Positions 28,123 through 36,972 of a DNA stretch of 64,000 nucleotides are shown piece by piece. Source of the stretch: GCA-002050365 sp038235165 (GTDB lineage Bacteria > Acidobacteriota > Blastocatellia > Pyrinomonadales > Pyrinomonadaceae); NCBI GenBank assembly GCA_038235165.1, contig JBBSUG010000028.1, forward strand, positions 1 to 64,000, written 5' to 3'. The position numbers and the translations under genes are program-made. The number at the start of each line of letters is the position of its first letter. Positions within the stretch are counted from its first letter, which is position 1. The notes under the pieces are model-generated. The model did no database searches and had not been told where the DNA came from. It saw nothing but the letters and a program-made list of their open reading frames with translations.

Positions 28123-28151
28123 AATATATTGTAGTGTATTGGATTTGTCAA
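28123..28151 (-). promoter_or_regulatory. nrdA promoter, with NrdR-box-like overlap
   Basis: On the minus strand TTGACA (28151-28146), a 17-bp spacer and TATATT (28128-28123) form a near-consensus sigma-70 promoter. The leader to nrdA is then about 165 nt. The sequence around the -10, AATATATT with partial flanks, resembles one NrdR box; a second box was not found. No other gene lies in 27951-28180. Confidence 0.6.
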
Positions 28152-28180
28152 CACACGATGTTGTGGTTTCAGTTGCCGAA

Positions 28181-28945
28181 TCAATTCTCAACAATCAGTT
28201 CATCAACTGCAAACTGCACATTGTCGGGCAGTAGTTTCGAATCGCGTTTGTATAAAATATCGTGATTCAAATGAGTCAAAAAAGCGCGTTTCGGTTTGAG
28301 TTTTTCGATGTATGCGAGAGCTTCGTTCAAGCCGAGATGTGTTGAATGCGGTTTGATTCGCACACAATCCAAAACTAAAACATTCAAATCTTGAAGTCCG
28401 TCCATTGATTCTTCAGAGATGAAATTCAGATCTGTCGCGTAGGCGAAATCGTTGAAACGGTAGGCGATGACGGGAAGTTTGCCGTGAATGACTTCGAGCG
28501 GCGTGACGAGCAGATTTTCGCTGAAACAAAACGGCGCGTTGGCTTCGATGGTGTGCGGAATGAGTTGCGGCAGACCGCCGCCGAAATGGGTCGGCACGAA
28601 AATATATTGAAAAATGCGGCGCAAATCCTTCCACGCGAGTTCATCGGCGTAAATCGGCATCGCGCCGTATCGGAAATTGAGCGGGCGAATGTCGTCGAGT
28701 CCGAAAACGTGGTCAACGTGGCAGTGCGTAATCAAAATCGCGTCGAGATAACCGATTTTCGCGCGAAGTGCCTGCTGCCGAAAATCAATCGAAGTGTCAA
28801 CGAGAATTTTTTTGCCGTCGTGTTCAATGAGAATCGAAACACGCAAACGCTTGTCGCGCGGATCGTCGGAAAGACAAGTTTCGCAATCGCAGCCGACCGA
28901 AGGAACGCCGGTTGATGTGCCTGTGCCGAGGAAAGTTAATCTCAT
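28181..28945 (-). CDS. PhnP-like MBL-fold phosphodiesterase/hydrolase
   Basis: The N terminus (F-L-G-T-G-T-S-T-G-V-P, then C-D-C-x-x-C) and T-H-C-H-V-D-H-V-F-G match the PhnP/RNase Z-like branch of metallo-beta-lactamase proteins. PhnP hydrolyses cyclic ribose phosphate in phosphonate use, but no phn genes are nearby, so a general cyclic phosphodiesterase role is more likely. The N-terminal cysteines may bind a structural zinc. The length (254) is typical. Confidence 0.88.
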   Translation of the reverse strand: MRLTFLGTGTSTGVPSVGCDCETCLSDDPRDKRLRVSILIEHDGKKILVDTSIDFRQQALRAKIGYLDAILITHCHVDHVFGLDDIRPLNFRYGAMPIYADELAWKDLRRIFQYIFVPTHFGGGLPQLIPHTIEANAPFCFSENLLVTPLEVIHGKLPVIAYRFNDFAYATDLNFISEESMDGLQDLNVLVLDCVRIKPHSTHLGLNEALAYIEKLKPKRAFLTHLNHDILYKRDSKLLPDNVQFAVDELIVEN

Positions 28946-28954
28946 AAGATAAGA

Positions 28955-29045
28955 AGTTTGGCGAGTTTGCTGAGTTTGCCGAGTTGACTGAGTTCATTTG
29001 GTTCGGGAAAATTCTCTCACTCGGCGAACTCAGTCAACTCAGTCA
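28955..29045. repeat. Snap-back nonamer repeat with 15-bp stem
   Basis: The left arm has 9-bp units (GTTTGGCGA, GTTTGCTGA, GTTTGCCGA, GTTGACTGA). GAGTTGACTGAGTTC (28981-28995) pairs perfectly with GAACTCAGTCAACTC (29026-29040). It lies between two genes of the same strand. Confidence 0.7.
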
Positions 29046-29046
29046 A

Positions 29047-29625
29047 CTACTTCTTCCCCAGAATGTCGCCGGCGGAAAACTTCTGTGCGGCTTGGGCTTT
29101 GAGTTTTTCTTCGGTCATTCGCATCATTTGGACATACTGCATTTGCAAATCGCCCAAAATTCCTTTGAGAAGCTGCGCTTCTTGCGGGTGCAGATTGCCG
29201 TTGGTCTTTTCGCTCAGCATTGCCAGAATGTCAATAAAATACTTGCCGGATTCCAAATCAACCGTGCGCTGTCCGGTTGCCGGATTAGGGATTGCGCCGA
29301 GCGCGGCGGCGGCTTGTGAAGCCAGCGTCGTCATAAAATTGACGAAACTCGCCGGATCGTCCGCGCCGGGAAAATTTTCGGGGTCGAAGTCCTCTTCTGT
29401 AAATTCAGCTTCGGCTTCGGCTTGCACCTGTTTTTCGACTGAAGCATTGTCGTAAGTTTCAACCGTTTTCTGATCCGGTTCGTAAATCGGTGTTTCATCC
29501 GGCTGCGGCTTTTCGGCTTCCAATTCGACACCTTCGCGGACGCTGCCGTCGAGATTAAATTTGCGTTTGTCCGTCACTTTAACTTCCGACTGTTCTTCGT
29601 TGTATAATTCTTCTTTTCCAATCAT
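29047..29625 (-). CDS. DUF1844 domain protein
   Basis: About 100 residues of acidic, disordered N-terminal sequence (K-V-T-D-K-R-K-F at 15-22) precede a C-terminal DUF1844 domain. The signature F-V-N-F-M-T-T-L-A-S-Q-A, then L-G and F-I-D-I-L-A-M-L-S-E-K-T fits this family well. The function is unknown; members are often near metabolic or membrane genes in Acidobacteriota and Deltaproteobacteria. AAAGGAAAAAG is the ribosome site. Confidence 0.85.
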   Translation of the reverse strand: MIGKEELYNEEQSEVKVTDKRKFNLDGSVREGVELEAEKPQPDETPIYEPDQKTVETYDNASVEKQVQAEAEAEFTEEDFDPENFPGADDPASFVNFMTTLASQAAAALGAIPNPATGQRTVDLESGKYFIDILAMLSEKTNGNLHPQEAQLLKGILGDLQMQYVQMMRMTEEKLKAQAAQKFSAGDILGKK

Positions 29626-29699
29626 TAACTTTTTCCTTTAATTATTTATAAAATTGATATTTTAATATTAGCATTTTGGCGGAAGAAAGTTCAAAATCA

Positions 29700-29780
29700 G
29701 GTAGAGTCTGGGGAGTCTGGGGAGTTTAGAGAGTTTAGAGTCAGAAAAAAAACTTTTGACTCCCCAGACTCCCCAGACCA
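29700..29780. repeat. Snap-back nonamer repeat with 20-bp stem
   Basis: Two GTCTGGGGA units at 29706-29723 pair perfectly, as a 20-bp arm, with 29759-29778. Between them are GTTTAGAGA-type nonamers and an A-run. It lies in the divergent promoter region of the DUF1844 and mazG genes and reaches to within 10 nt of the mazG start. Confidence 0.75.
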
Positions 29781-29787
29781 AAAAATT

Positions 29788-30594
29788 ATGTCTGAAAAAT
29801 TTAACGAACTCATTGCGGTAATGAAGCGGCTTCGCGCGCCCGGTGGCTGTCCGTGGGATGCAGAGCAAACATACAATTCGCTGGCGCAGTATCTTTTAGA
29901 AGAAAGTTACGAAGCGTTTGACGCGATTTTTGAAGCTGATGAAACCGGCGACACCGCAAATTTGCGCGAAGAACTCGGCGATGTTTTGTTGCAGGTTGTT
30001 TTTCATTCGACTATTGCGGCGGAACGCGGCGACTTTACTATTGACGAAGTGGTCGCCGGTGTCACGAATAAGCTGATTCTGCGCCACCCGCACGTTTTCG
30101 GCGATAAAAAACTCGAAACAGCGAATGATGTTTTAAATAATTGGGATGAACTGAAAAAGATCGAACGCGCCGCTTCCGGTAAAGTCGAAAAAGAAAAAGA
30201 TTCGATTTTGGAAGACGTGCCGGTTCAATTTCCGGCTTTGCTCGAAGGACAAAAACTCAGCAAAAAAGCGGCTAAAGTGGGTTTTGACTGGGAGAATGCG
30301 GAGCAGATTTTTGAAAAACTAAACGAAGAAACAAACGAACTCAAAACAGCTATTTCCGAAGATGACACCGACGAAATCAGCGCGGAAATTGGCGATATGT
30401 TGTTTGTAATTTTAAATCTGGCGCGAAAATTTGATGTTGATGCCGAAACTGCTTTGAAAAAAACTAACCGAAAATTTCGCCGGAGATTTGCTTTTATCGA
30501 AGAAAAATTGAAAAACGACGGTAAATCTTTGGAGGAAAGCAATTTAAAAGAAATGGAAAAGTTTTGGAACGAGGCAAAATCACATAATCTGTGA
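29788..30594 (+). CDS. mazG: MazG nucleoside triphosphate pyrophosphohydrolase
   Basis: Two tandem MazG domains are visible, as in the E. coli protein. The first has C-P-W-D-A-E-Q-T and the metal motif E-E-S-Y-E-A, with E-E-L-G-D-V-L. The second has E-E-T-N-E-L and E-I-G-D-M-L-F. It hydrolyses NTPs and dNTPs to monophosphates and can lower ppGpp or clear damaged nucleotides. The length (268) is normal. No clear ribosome site is seen; the snap-back repeat lies just upstream. Confidence 0.95.
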   Translation: MSEKFNELIAVMKRLRAPGGCPWDAEQTYNSLAQYLLEESYEAFDAIFEADETGDTANLREELGDVLLQVVFHSTIAAERGDFTIDEVVAGVTNKLILRHPHVFGDKKLETANDVLNNWDELKKIERAASGKVEKEKDSILEDVPVQFPALLEGQKLSKKAAKVGFDWENAEQIFEKLNEETNELKTAISEDDTDEISAEIGDMLFVILNLARKFDVDAETALKKTNRKFRRRFAFIEEKLKNDGKSLEESNLKEMEKFWNEAKSHNL

Positions 30595-30743
30595 TTGTTC
30601 GACACATTTCACCGAGAGAGAAAATTAAACGAAAAAAGAACAAGAAAATATTGACTTTGCTCTATTAAAGTATTACCTTATTAAAAATTTACCAGGAAAC
30701 TGAAAAACTAGAGTTTAATTTAAATCAAAGGAGTTTCGGAAAT

Positions 30744-31430
30744 ATGGACAAACACACAAATGCGGTTTGGCTTCGCCACACTTTAACTTTTTGCTTAATG
30801 TTAGCTGTTTTTAGCACTTACACAATGACTGCGGCGGCGGCTTCGGACAATAAATCTTTGATGGGAGAATTGATTATCTCCAGTCACAATCTCACCGGTA
30901 CCAAAGCCTCGGCAACGATCAACGGCGAACAGGCGTTCAGCGGTCGCACGTTTTTTTCAGCCGGCACGATTGCCACGCCGGAAGATACGTCGGCAACCAT
31001 CAAATTAGGAAAACTAGGCTTTATTAATCTGGCACCGAACTCAAATCTGAGTTTGAACTTCAGCGAAAACAAAATTTCGGGAACCTTATCCGCCGGACAA
31101 ATCAAGGTTTTTAACAACGAAGGTGTCGAAGTAAATATTCAAACGCCTGACAGCTTAATCAGCAATGAAGATCAGCAAAAAGGTGTTTTCAGTGTTGAAA
31201 TTCAGGACGGTACGACCAAAGCGTTTGCCGAAAACGGTTCATCGGTGCTGTTGAATAACGGAACGACGGTTGTTCCGGTCAACGCTGCACAGGACAGCAC
31301 AACGAATACCGACGGAAACAGTCCGTTAGCTCCGCTTATCGTTTTAGGCGCAATTGTCGCCGGTGTCGTCATTTATATTGCCGCCACGAGTGATAATAAC
31401 AACGGCGCATTTGTCAGTCCGACGAGATAA
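30744..31430 (+). CDS. Secreted FecR-like domain protein with C-terminal membrane helix
   Basis: A signal-peptide-like segment (about residues 12-33) is followed by a beta-rich domain reminiscent of FecR (F-S-A-G-T-I-A-T-P-E, then I-K-L-G-K-L-G-F-I-N-L-A-P-N-S). A hydrophobic helix (P-L-I-V-L-G-A-I-V-A-G-V-V-I-Y) lies near the C terminus. No TonB or sigma-factor gene is adjacent, so a signalling role is not supported. AAAGGAG precedes the start and a strong terminator follows. Confidence 0.7.
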   Translation: MDKHTNAVWLRHTLTFCLMLAVFSTYTMTAAAASDNKSLMGELIISSHNLTGTKASATINGEQAFSGRTFFSAGTIATPEDTSATIKLGKLGFINLAPNSNLSLNFSENKISGTLSAGQIKVFNNEGVEVNIQTPDSLISNEDQQKGVFSVEIQDGTTKAFAENGSSVLLNNGTTVVPVNAAQDSTTNTDGNSPLAPLIVLGAIVAGVVIYIAATSDNNNGAFVSPTR

Positions 31431-31460
31431 ATTCTCTGATGTAAACTTTAAAATATCGAA

Positions 31461-31492
31461 AAGCGCGAACAAGTTTTGTTCGCGCTTTTTTA
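31461..31492 (+). terminator. Strong rho-independent terminator
   Basis: A 12-bp GC-rich stem (AAGCGCGAACAA with its exact complement, 4-nt loop) is followed by TTTTTT. It ends the FecR-like gene. Confidence 0.92.
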
Positions 31493-31542
31493 TTCATCTA
31501 ACCTGATTTGCTTCCCCCATCCGGCAAATTTATGATGGAAAG

Positions 31543-33123
31543 ATGCCGACATCTTTGCCGCCGAAATTAAACATCTCCGAACTTCGCCGCCAATTTCCCA
31601 AAACAGTCGAAAATTTAGCTAATCTGCCAAACCGTGAAGCGTGGCTCACCCGCATCGGCGAAATTGAACAACGCTGGCAGCAGTTTCGGGAAAATCCTGA
31701 TCGGGCGGAAGAGGTAATTTTATTCGGCAGCACGCCGAAAAATATTGAAGTCGAAGAGGAGTTTGAAATCATTTACGCGGGCGGCACTCTCGGACTGCTT
31801 CACGCGGCGGTGATGGCAGCGAAATATCAGCGGCGCGTTTTGGTTTTCGACGCACACACGGTCGGCAAAACGCACCGCGACTGGAACATATCCGACGCGG
31901 AATTGCAGGAATTCGTCTGCGCCGGACTGTTCACGGCAGAAGAAATTGAAACGGCAGTCGTCAACCGCTATAAAACGGGTTTCGTCAAATTTTATGACGC
32001 GAACTCCAAAATAAAAACGCCGCCGCTTTTTATGGATAATGTTTTGGATGTCGCACTCGAAGCCGACAAATTGCTGCAATTAGCGGTCGAGAAATTTAAA
32101 ACTCAAAATTCAAAACTCATCAACAACCTGCGCTTTATTCGCGCTTTTCCGAATAAGGACAAAATATTAGTCGAGTGTGAAAATACGCTTGACGGCAAAC
32201 GCCGTCTTTTTGCCGCTAAACTTTTTGTTGACGCGACGGGGACTAATTCGCCGGTTTCGCGCCAGATCAATAGCGGAAAATCAATTACACACGTCTGCCC
32301 GACGGTCGGCACGGTGGCGAAGGGTTTTCAGCGCGGCGACGATACACACGAAGTTAATTTTTCCGTCGGCGAAATTCTCGTTACGACCGAAGATTCCGCC
32401 GATCATCGGCAGCTTATCTGGGAAGGTTTCGCCGGAAATCCGGTCAAAGATGAATACACGACCTACCTGTTTTTCTACGATTCGGTTGAGTCGAAAGCCG
32501 ATAAATCGCTGTTCCGATTGTTTGAAGATTACTTTGAAAAATTGCCCGAATACAAAATGAAAAACGGTGCGTGGCGCGTCGTTAAACCGGTTTTCGGTTA
32601 TATTCCGAGCGTTCATCATCACGGCTGGAACAACGTCAAAAAAACGGCGACCGACCGGATTTTATTGATCGGTGATGCCGCCGGTCTATCGAGTCCGCTG
32701 ACATTCTGCGGTTTTGGTTCGCACGTCCGCAATCTGCAAAAGCTGACCGAATTGACCGAAATCGCCGTGCGTGAAAACAGTTTCGGCGAACAAACACTTT
32801 CGCAAATCAACGCCTACGAACCGCGTGTCGCGCAAATGTCGAGCCTTGCCGAATTTATGCGTCCGATGACGCAGAGCAGCCCGTTCGCCGTCAACGAAAC
32901 GATGAACGCGGTGATGATGGCGTTGAGTAAGTTGGACACGAAAATAAGTCAGGAAATGTTTCAAGACCGAATTCCGTTTACTTCATTTAAAAAATTACTT
33001 TTGAAAACGGCGAAAATTCACCCGAAAGTTTTCAAACTGATGTTCGAGCATTTAGGGGCAAAAGGCGCGTTTTGGTGGCTTGCCAATATCGCCGAAGCCG
33101 CCGTCACGGAAAGACGCAAATAA
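31543..33123 (+). CDS. CruA/CruP-type lycopene cyclase-like flavoprotein
   Basis: The FAD-binding start is atypical (Y-A-G-G-T-L-G-L-L-H-A near residue 77). It is followed by R-D-W-N-I-S and then G-L-F-T-A-E-E-I-E, a combination characteristic of CruA and CruP proteins of green sulfur bacteria and cyanobacteria. G-D-A-A-G-L-S-S-P-L-T-F-C-G-F-G is the second FAD region. The protein (526 residues) may cyclise lycopene or act on another carotenoid. A CrtI homologue is encoded at 49079-50617, outside any operon with it. Confidence 0.72.
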   Translation: MPTSLPPKLNISELRRQFPKTVENLANLPNREAWLTRIGEIEQRWQQFRENPDRAEEVILFGSTPKNIEVEEEFEIIYAGGTLGLLHAAVMAAKYQRRVLVFDAHTVGKTHRDWNISDAELQEFVCAGLFTAEEIETAVVNRYKTGFVKFYDANSKIKTPPLFMDNVLDVALEADKLLQLAVEKFKTQNSKLINNLRFIRAFPNKDKILVECENTLDGKRRLFAAKLFVDATGTNSPVSRQINSGKSITHVCPTVGTVAKGFQRGDDTHEVNFSVGEILVTTEDSADHRQLIWEGFAGNPVKDEYTTYLFFYDSVESKADKSLFRLFEDYFEKLPEYKMKNGAWRVVKPVFGYIPSVHHHGWNNVKKTATDRILLIGDAAGLSSPLTFCGFGSHVRNLQKLTELTEIAVRENSFGEQTLSQINAYEPRVAQMSSLAEFMRPMTQSSPFAVNETMNAVMMALSKLDTKISQEMFQDRIPFTSFKKLLLKTAKIHPKVFKLMFEHLGAKGAFWWLANIAEAAVTERRK

Positions 33124-33273
33124 TAATTTTCCTTTTTTGACGGCAGTCTCATCAAAAAACTTGCTTCACCCTGCATTAAAAGCTAAATTAGCCGAAAGCG
33201 TCTAATTCAATTGCCCGAAGCGGTAATGGGATATGTTCGCTCATTTCAATCTTAATTCAGGAAATTCAGACGT

Positions 33274-34368
33274 ATGAAGCAGAAAATTAAAATTATTATT
33301 CTTTTCGTTTTCGTCGTTGGAAGTGCGTTCGTTTTTACGCGAACAAGTCAAATGCAGACTAATCAAACCGCCAAAACACAGGTGAAAACCGCCGCCGAAG
33401 TTTATAAAAACATTCAGGTTTTCAAAGATTTGCCTGCCGACCAATTGATTAAAACAATGGAGATTATGTCGTCGTCGCTCGGCGTGAACTGCAATTTCTG
33501 TCACGTTCAGAACGATTTTGCCAAAGATGAAAAGGAAGAAAAAGCAACGGCGCGGGAAATGATTTCGATGACGATCGGCATCAACAAAAATAATTTCGGT
33601 GGACGCACCGAAGTTTCCTGCGCGACCTGTCACGGCGGAAAACCGCATCCCGCCTCAATGACACCGCTCGGTGAAAACTTATTTCAGCGTCCGAATTCCA
33701 ACCAATCGAAGGAAACGCTACCGACAATTGATCAGGTTTTAAGCAAATATGTCGCTGCACTCGGCGGGGCTGACGCGCTCGGCAAAGTCAAATCCAGATC
33801 AATCAAAGCGACACGCGCCGTCAACCACGCCGCGCCCGTTGCGGAAGAAGTTTACGAAAAATCGCCGAACAAACTGCTCGTCGTCACGGCATTTCCGCAA
33901 GCGAGCGTGACTATCGGCTATAACGGCGTGGAGGGTTGGACGTTGGGTGGACACGGCGAAACATCAGTTCACGAAGACGAATTGGAACAATTCAAACGCG
34001 ACGCGGAATTTATGTTCGAGCCGACAAAGTTGAAAGAGATTTATAGAGAAATGACGGTCGCCGGAATTGATAAAATTAACGATAAAGAAGTTTACGTCGT
34101 CCGTGCGACAGTCCAAACGGGCGGGCGTGAACGACTTTATTTCGACAAACAAAGCGGTTTGCTCGTGCGCCGGTTGTCCGTTTCCGCGACACCTATCGGC
34201 GCGTTTCCGTTCCAGATTGATTATAGCGATTACAAAGCGGTTGACGGGGTTCAGCTTTCATACACGATGATTTGGTCAATTCCGGGGCGGTCGTGGACGC
34301 GAAAAACTACGGAAGTCAAACAAAACACGGCGATTGATGACTCAAAATTTAATCAGCCGGCAAAATAA
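33274..34368 (+). CDS. Exported di-heme cytochrome c (reaction-centre-type domain), copy 1
   Basis: After a signal peptide (about 1-24) comes a domain with two heme c motifs, C-N-F-C-H (73-77) and C-A-T-C-H (116-120), plus the G-V-N-C lead-in typical of the photosynthetic reaction-centre cytochrome c fold. In non-phototrophic Acidobacteriota this domain is common and unrelated to photosynthesis. From about residue 150 a beta-rich lipoprotein-sorting-like domain follows. It is probably a periplasmic electron carrier or redox enzyme. A close paralogue lies after mmsA. Confidence 0.88.
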   Translation: MKQKIKIIILFVFVVGSAFVFTRTSQMQTNQTAKTQVKTAAEVYKNIQVFKDLPADQLIKTMEIMSSSLGVNCNFCHVQNDFAKDEKEEKATAREMISMTIGINKNNFGGRTEVSCATCHGGKPHPASMTPLGENLFQRPNSNQSKETLPTIDQVLSKYVAALGGADALGKVKSRSIKATRAVNHAAPVAEEVYEKSPNKLLVVTAFPQASVTIGYNGVEGWTLGGHGETSVHEDELEQFKRDAEFMFEPTKLKEIYREMTVAGIDKINDKEVYVVRATVQTGGRERLYFDKQSGLLVRRLSVSATPIGAFPFQIDYSDYKAVDGVQLSYTMIWSIPGRSWTRKTTEVKQNTAIDDSKFNQPAK

Positions 34369-34373
34369 AATTT

Positions 34374-35831
34374 ATGAAATACGAAAAAGTTAAAAATTAC
34401 TATAACGGTGCTTTCCAGAAAAGCGATGCGGCGGAAAGTTTGGATGTGACATCACCGCTTGACGGAAATTTGCTGTCGCAAGTTCCGATGTCAACAATTG
34501 ACGAATTAAACGAGGCAGTTGAATCGGCGAAAAATGCCTTCCAGAGTTGGAGCAAAACGCCGATTAAAGAGCGTGTTCAGGTGTTTTTTAAATATCGTCA
34601 GCTATTGGAAGAGAATCTGGACGAATTAACAAAGTTGGTTTCCGAGGAAAACGGGAAAACTTATGACGAGGCAAAGGCGGAAGTTGAAAAATCTATCGAA
34701 TTGACGGAGTTTGCGTGTTCGATGCCGCAGCTTGTTTCGGGCGAGATTTTGGAAGTTTCACGCGGCGTTGAATGTCGGACGGAACATTTTCCGATTGGCG
34801 TGGTTGCGTCAATCGTGCCGTTTAACTTTCCGCTGATGGTGCCGAATTGGACGATGCCGAACGCGCTGGTTTTGGGCAATACGATGATTATGAAGCCTTC
34901 GGAACTCGTGCCGCTTTCGGTCGTGAAAATGGCGGAACTTTTGAAAGAAGCGGGTTTGCCGGACGGCGTTTTTAACATCATCAACGGCGGCAAAGAAATT
35001 GTTGAAGGAATTTGCGCTCATAAAGATATTGAAGCGGTGAGCTTTGTCGGTTCGACGAAGGTTGCGAAACTCGTTTATCAGCAATCTACGCATAATTTGA
35101 AACGCTGTGTGGCATTGGGGGGCGCGAAAAATCATCTGTTTGTGTTGCCCGACGCGAATCCGCAAATGACGGCGACGAATGTTACGGCTTCGATGTCGGG
35201 TTGCGCGGGACAAAGATGTATGGCGGCTTCGGCAATGTTGGCGATTGGCGATGTTAATCCGATAATCTCGCAGATTTGCGAAGAAGCGCGAAAGGTCGTC
35301 GCGGGCAAAAATCTCGGCGCGGTGATTTCAAAAGAGGCGAAAGAGCGAATCGAAAATTATATTTCCGAAGCCGAATCGAACGGCGCGAAAGTCCTTATTG
35401 ACGGGCGCGGCGCGGTTGTCGAAGGCAAGGAAAACGGCACTTATGTCGGCGCGACGGTGATTGATTTTGTAACGCCTGAAATGTCGGTGGCGAAAGAGGA
35501 AATTTTTGGTCCCGTGATTTCGATTATGCGAACTGAAACTCTGGACGAAGCAATCAAAATCGAAAACGCCAATCCTTACGGCAACGCGGCTTCGGTCTTT
35601 ACGCAATCGGGCGGAATTGCCAGATATGTGATGGATAACGCAAGCGCGGGAATGATCGGCGTGAACATCGGCGTTCCAGTCCCGCGTGAACCGTTTTCAT
35701 TCGGCGGTTGGAACGAATCGCGATTTGGCGCGAACGATATTACGGGGAAAAGTTCGATTGAATTTTGGACGAAATTGAAGAAAACTACGACAAAATGGAA
35801 TCCCGAAGCGGGCGTGAATTGGATGAGCTAA
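34374..35831 (+). CDS. mmsA: CoA-acylating (methyl)malonate-semialdehyde dehydrogenase
   Basis: A 485-residue aldehyde dehydrogenase whose active-site Cys (C282) sits in S-G-C-A-G-Q-R-C-M-A, the pattern of MmsA rather than general aldehyde dehydrogenases. It converts methylmalonate or malonate semialdehyde plus CoA and NAD to propionyl- or acetyl-CoA. It starts 5 nt after the first cytochrome gene and precedes the second. With the nearby beta-ureidopropionase-like and PreT genes, a role in beta-alanine disposal from pyrimidines is likely; valine or inositol breakdown is an alternative. Confidence 0.93.
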   Translation: MKYEKVKNYYNGAFQKSDAAESLDVTSPLDGNLLSQVPMSTIDELNEAVESAKNAFQSWSKTPIKERVQVFFKYRQLLEENLDELTKLVSEENGKTYDEAKAEVEKSIELTEFACSMPQLVSGEILEVSRGVECRTEHFPIGVVASIVPFNFPLMVPNWTMPNALVLGNTMIMKPSELVPLSVVKMAELLKEAGLPDGVFNIINGGKEIVEGICAHKDIEAVSFVGSTKVAKLVYQQSTHNLKRCVALGGAKNHLFVLPDANPQMTATNVTASMSGCAGQRCMAASAMLAIGDVNPIISQICEEARKVVAGKNLGAVISKEAKERIENYISEAESNGAKVLIDGRGAVVEGKENGTYVGATVIDFVTPEMSVAKEEIFGPVISIMRTETLDEAIKIENANPYGNAASVFTQSGGIARYVMDNASAGMIGVNIGVPVPREPFSFGGWNESRFGANDITGKSSIEFWTKLKKTTTKWNPEAGVNWMS

Positions 35832-35833
35832 TT

Positions 35834-35870
35834 CGATTTTGGATTTTAGATTTTAGATTTTGGATTGTTT
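35834..35870. repeat. Tandem 7-bp repeat
   Basis: GATTTTG/GATTTTA units occur four times in a row between mmsA and the second cytochrome gene. This is a one-armed member of the heptamer elements seen elsewhere in the window. Confidence 0.7.
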
Positions 35871-35874
35871 GCAG

Positions 35875-36954
35875 ATGAAAACAAAAATTAAAATCATCAC
35901 AATTTTCACATTCGCATTTTCCGCGTGTGTTTTTCTTGTTGCAACCGGCAACACGCAGACGAAGACCGAAACTGCCGGACAGAAATTTAAAAGCATCAAG
36001 GTTTTGAATGATATGCCCGCCGATCAGATGGGCAAGGTGATGAATATGATGTCGGCGAGTTTGGGTGTGAATTGTGCGTTTTGCCACGCTTCGAATGACG
36101 GCGACTTTGAACAGGAAGATTTTGAGCATAAAGATATTGCTAGAGATATGCTCAAGATGACTTTTGAATTGAACAAAAATTATTTTGAAGGAAAGCCGGA
36201 AATAAACTGCAATTCGTGTCATCAAGGCAGAGCGCATCCGCAGTCGGCGATTCCTTTGATGCCCGTCGTTCGTGAAGAACGTCAGAAACAGCCTGAGAAA
36301 AAACCGTCGGTCGAAGAGATTTTGGCGAAATACGAAACGGCACTCGGCGGAAAGGCGAATCTTGCAAAAATTAAATCGCGGCAGATAAAAGCGCAACGAA
36401 TCGAACCTGACGGGAAGACTTTTGAGGAAGAAGAAATTTTGCAGAAAGGCGGTAAAATGCTGGTCAAGACGATTTATCCTTCAAAAGAATACGGCGATTA
36501 TGCGAGCGTGGAAATTTACGACGGTTCTCAGGTATTGAAACTCGGAAACGGCGAGAAAGTTAAATTGAAAGCGGACGAAATCGAACAAATAAAACGCAAA
36601 GCGCAGATTTTTGCTAATCCGATTCTGCAAGACATTTATGCGAAAATGGATTTTCGTGCCGTTGATAAAATTGACGGGCGCGAAGTTTATGTTTTAAATG
36701 CTTCAACTGCCGAAAACGGGCGTGAGCGGCTTTATTTTGATGTGCAGACAAATTTGCTCGTCCGCCGCGTCGCTTTTACGCCGACGGTTCTCGGCAATTT
36801 TCAATATCAGGTTGATTATAATGGTTACAAAGATTTCGGCGGCGTGAAATTGCCGACGATGACGCGCTTTGCCGTGCCGAATATCAGTTGGACGCGGAAG
36901 ATTTTAGACGTTAAAAATAATGTTAAGATTGATGATGCGAAGTTCGTAAAATAA
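35875..36954 (+). CDS. Exported di-heme cytochrome c (reaction-centre-type domain), copy 2
   Basis: This paralogue of the protein at 33274-34368 has the same layout: a signal peptide, C-A-F-C-H (67-71), C-N-S-C-H (112-116), and a C-terminal beta-rich domain beginning with P-S-V-E-E-I-L-A-K-Y. The shared ends (R-E-R-L-Y-F-D, L-L-V-R-R, S-W-T-R-K) show duplication. The copies have diverged strongly in the linker. The ATG at 35875 was chosen because the upstream in-frame start at 35860 lies inside the heptamer repeat. Confidence 0.88.
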   Translation: MKTKIKIITIFTFAFSACVFLVATGNTQTKTETAGQKFKSIKVLNDMPADQMGKVMNMMSASLGVNCAFCHASNDGDFEQEDFEHKDIARDMLKMTFELNKNYFEGKPEINCNSCHQGRAHPQSAIPLMPVVREERQKQPEKKPSVEEILAKYETALGGKANLAKIKSRQIKAQRIEPDGKTFEEEEILQKGGKMLVKTIYPSKEYGDYASVEIYDGSQVLKLGNGEKVKLKADEIEQIKRKAQIFANPILQDIYAKMDFRAVDKIDGREVYVLNASTAENGRERLYFDVQTNLLVRRVAFTPTVLGNFQYQVDYNGYKDFGGVKLPTMTRFAVPNISWTRKILDVKNNVKIDDAKFVK

Positions 36955-36972
36955 TAATTTGGAGAATAATGT

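Noticed and set aside
33274..36954. Evidence for photosynthesis from reaction-centre-type cytochromes
   Set aside because: This domain is widespread in non-phototrophic Acidobacteriota, and no reaction-centre or chlorophyll genes are in the window.
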